From: Saccharomycopsis phalli
Lineage: Eukaryota; Ascomycota; Saccharomycetes; Ascoideales; Saccharomycopsidaceae
Direction of reading: 5' to 3'
Length of the DNA: 64,000 bases
Assembly: GCA_020342235.1 (NCBI GenBank)
Contig: CP073216.1
Span: 620,001-684,000 of the forward strand
Below, piece by piece: positions 63,260-64,000 of the stretch. The translations under genes were made by a program, and so were the position numbers. The notes beneath the pieces were generated by a model. That model was not told the DNA's origin. It did no database searches and saw only the letters and a program-made list of their open reading frames with translations. The first letter of the stretch is position 1; each line of letters starts with the position of its first letter.

Positions 63260-63553
63260 GTCGGGAGAATATCTTGCAGAGACGAGTGAAGTATTTGTAG
63301 TAGTAAATCATGTATGACTATGGAAATATTGACTGATTTAGTGTGGTGTAGGATGAAATGATGAGGTGCGGTACGGTGTAATTGGGATAACAAAGTGTAG
63401 GTAAAACTAGGTACCAGCTCTAGGTACAGCTTTAGGTACTTTAAGTTAAACTCTAGGTACAACTTTAAGTAAAACTCTAGGTAACTTTAAGTAAAACTCT
63501 AGGTACAACTTTAAGTAAAACAACTTTAAAGTAGAATAGAAAATCAACAATTC
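63260..63553. repeat. Minisatellite behind BAT1
   Basis: 63405-63535 carries about six units of 17-22 nt based on AACTCTAGGTACAACTTTAAGTA. The first 140 bp hold the presumed 3' UTR. Confidence 0.8.
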
Positions 63554-63790
63554 AATAATAATATATATTCATCTAAATCTATACTGGGCTCCCAGAGAGA
63601 TTTCTACTTTGCCGTCTACGACTCAGGATCGCGCCGCTACGTAGTCAGAAGAAAACTCTCCAGCAGAAATGAAAAGCTTCCCATTAGTGTTGGAAATGTG
63701 GAGAAATGTGCATTAGAGGAGCATTTAGCTTTCGCCTAGGTCATGGTGAGAACCAACCCCGACCCGGGTACACCAGCAACTCAATAGTCA
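63554..63790 (-). mobile_element. SINE-like element, copy B (near full length)
   Basis: On the minus strand the 5' part has GTACCCGGGTCGGGGTTGG and CTCCTCTAATGCACATT, aligned to copy A; then GAGAGTTTTCTTCTGACTACG, GTAGAAATCTCTCTGGGAGC, AGTATAGATTTAGATG and the tail AATATATATTATTATTG. Differences from copies A and C are spread along the length. 63791-64000 shows nothing further. Confidence 0.6.
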
Positions 63791-64000
63791 CATGTACATT
63801 TGGTGAAAAATCCGCTCTAAATGGCGATTCATACAATGGCTATAAACACGTCCATATTAATTCACATGGTTCGTTTATACAGTTGTGTGATTGGTATCCT
63901 TCCAGTATCAGTATAGTGTCTATGTATGGCTAAAGACGCAAGCTGCATCCAGTAAAAGAGTATCCAGTGGATATAGTACAGGTAGAGTATTGTAATGAAG

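Overview
The window is nuclear DNA of an ascomycete budding yeast (Saccharomycotina). Nearly every gene has a recognisable yeast orthologue (UBC11, TTI2, HIS2, ARG4, DED81, HOM6, HAM1, PMT4, SET5, BAT1 and others), genes are compact, introns are rare and tiny, and there is one nuclear tRNA-Leu(UAA). It is not a close relative of Saccharomyces cerevisiae: it carries pseudouridine-degradation enzymes, a hamartin (TSC1) homologue, a long REEP/HVA22 protein and a LINE. The meaning of the CTG codon could not be settled from the sequence. Most leucines are TTG or CTC, and CTG is nearly absent from the strongly expressed genes but common in at least one weak one.

Layout. 1-6 kb: UBC11, TTI2, then pseudouridine-5'-phosphate glycosidase and pseudouridine kinase separated by a minisatellite; they are probably two halves of one spliced gene. 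6-13.5 kb: AIM18-like, REEP-like, tropomyosin, RPA43, HIS2 and a VIK1/CIK1-like kinesin partner. 13.5-15.4 kb: a gene-free block of tandem repeats holding a 246-bp SINE-like insertion and a LINE 3'-end fragment. 15.4-21 kb: DED81, prolyl-tRNA synthetase and ARG4, a trio also neighbouring in S. cerevisiae (YHR018C-YHR020W). 21.8-23 kb: a divergent pair of small secreted paralogues. 23-33.9 kb: a peroxisomal-type ABC half-transporter, IML1, HOM6, an aldo-keto reductase and HAM1. 33.9-36.5 kb: a gene-poor stretch with the tRNA gene, ahead of a UME6-like zinc-cluster regulator. 38.7-48.8 kb: CSC1-like channel, NRP1, YHR202W-like phosphoesterase and PMT4. 49.5-55.8 kb: a Nudix protein, TSC1 and CUE3. 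56-57.6 kb: a 5'-truncated LINE. 58.3-63.3 kb: SET5, FMP10-like, FAU1 and BAT1 (two local synteny pairs shared with S. cerevisiae).

How the genes connect. Amino-acid biosynthesis (HIS2, ARG4, HOM6, BAT1), aminoacyl-tRNA synthesis (DED81, prolyl-tRNA synthetase) and nutrient signalling to TORC1 (IML1, TSC1, TTI2 as a TOR chaperone factor) are well represented. No operon-like logic is implied; divergent gene pairs with short shared promoters are common (15 bp between SET5 and FMP10, 99 bp between HOM6 and the reductase, 121 bp between DED81 and the prolyl enzyme).

The most unusual signals are: (1) a dispersed family of about 250 bp, at least four nearly full-length copies plus fragments, whose 3' end matches the 3' end of the LINE in the same window, as expected for a SINE mobilised by a partner LINE; (2) four introns of only 42-43 nt; (3) minisatellites behind almost every gene, in several cases with the stop codon inside the repeat; (4) the split pseudouridine gene with repeated in-frame splice donors; (5) a tropomyosin of only 123 residues.
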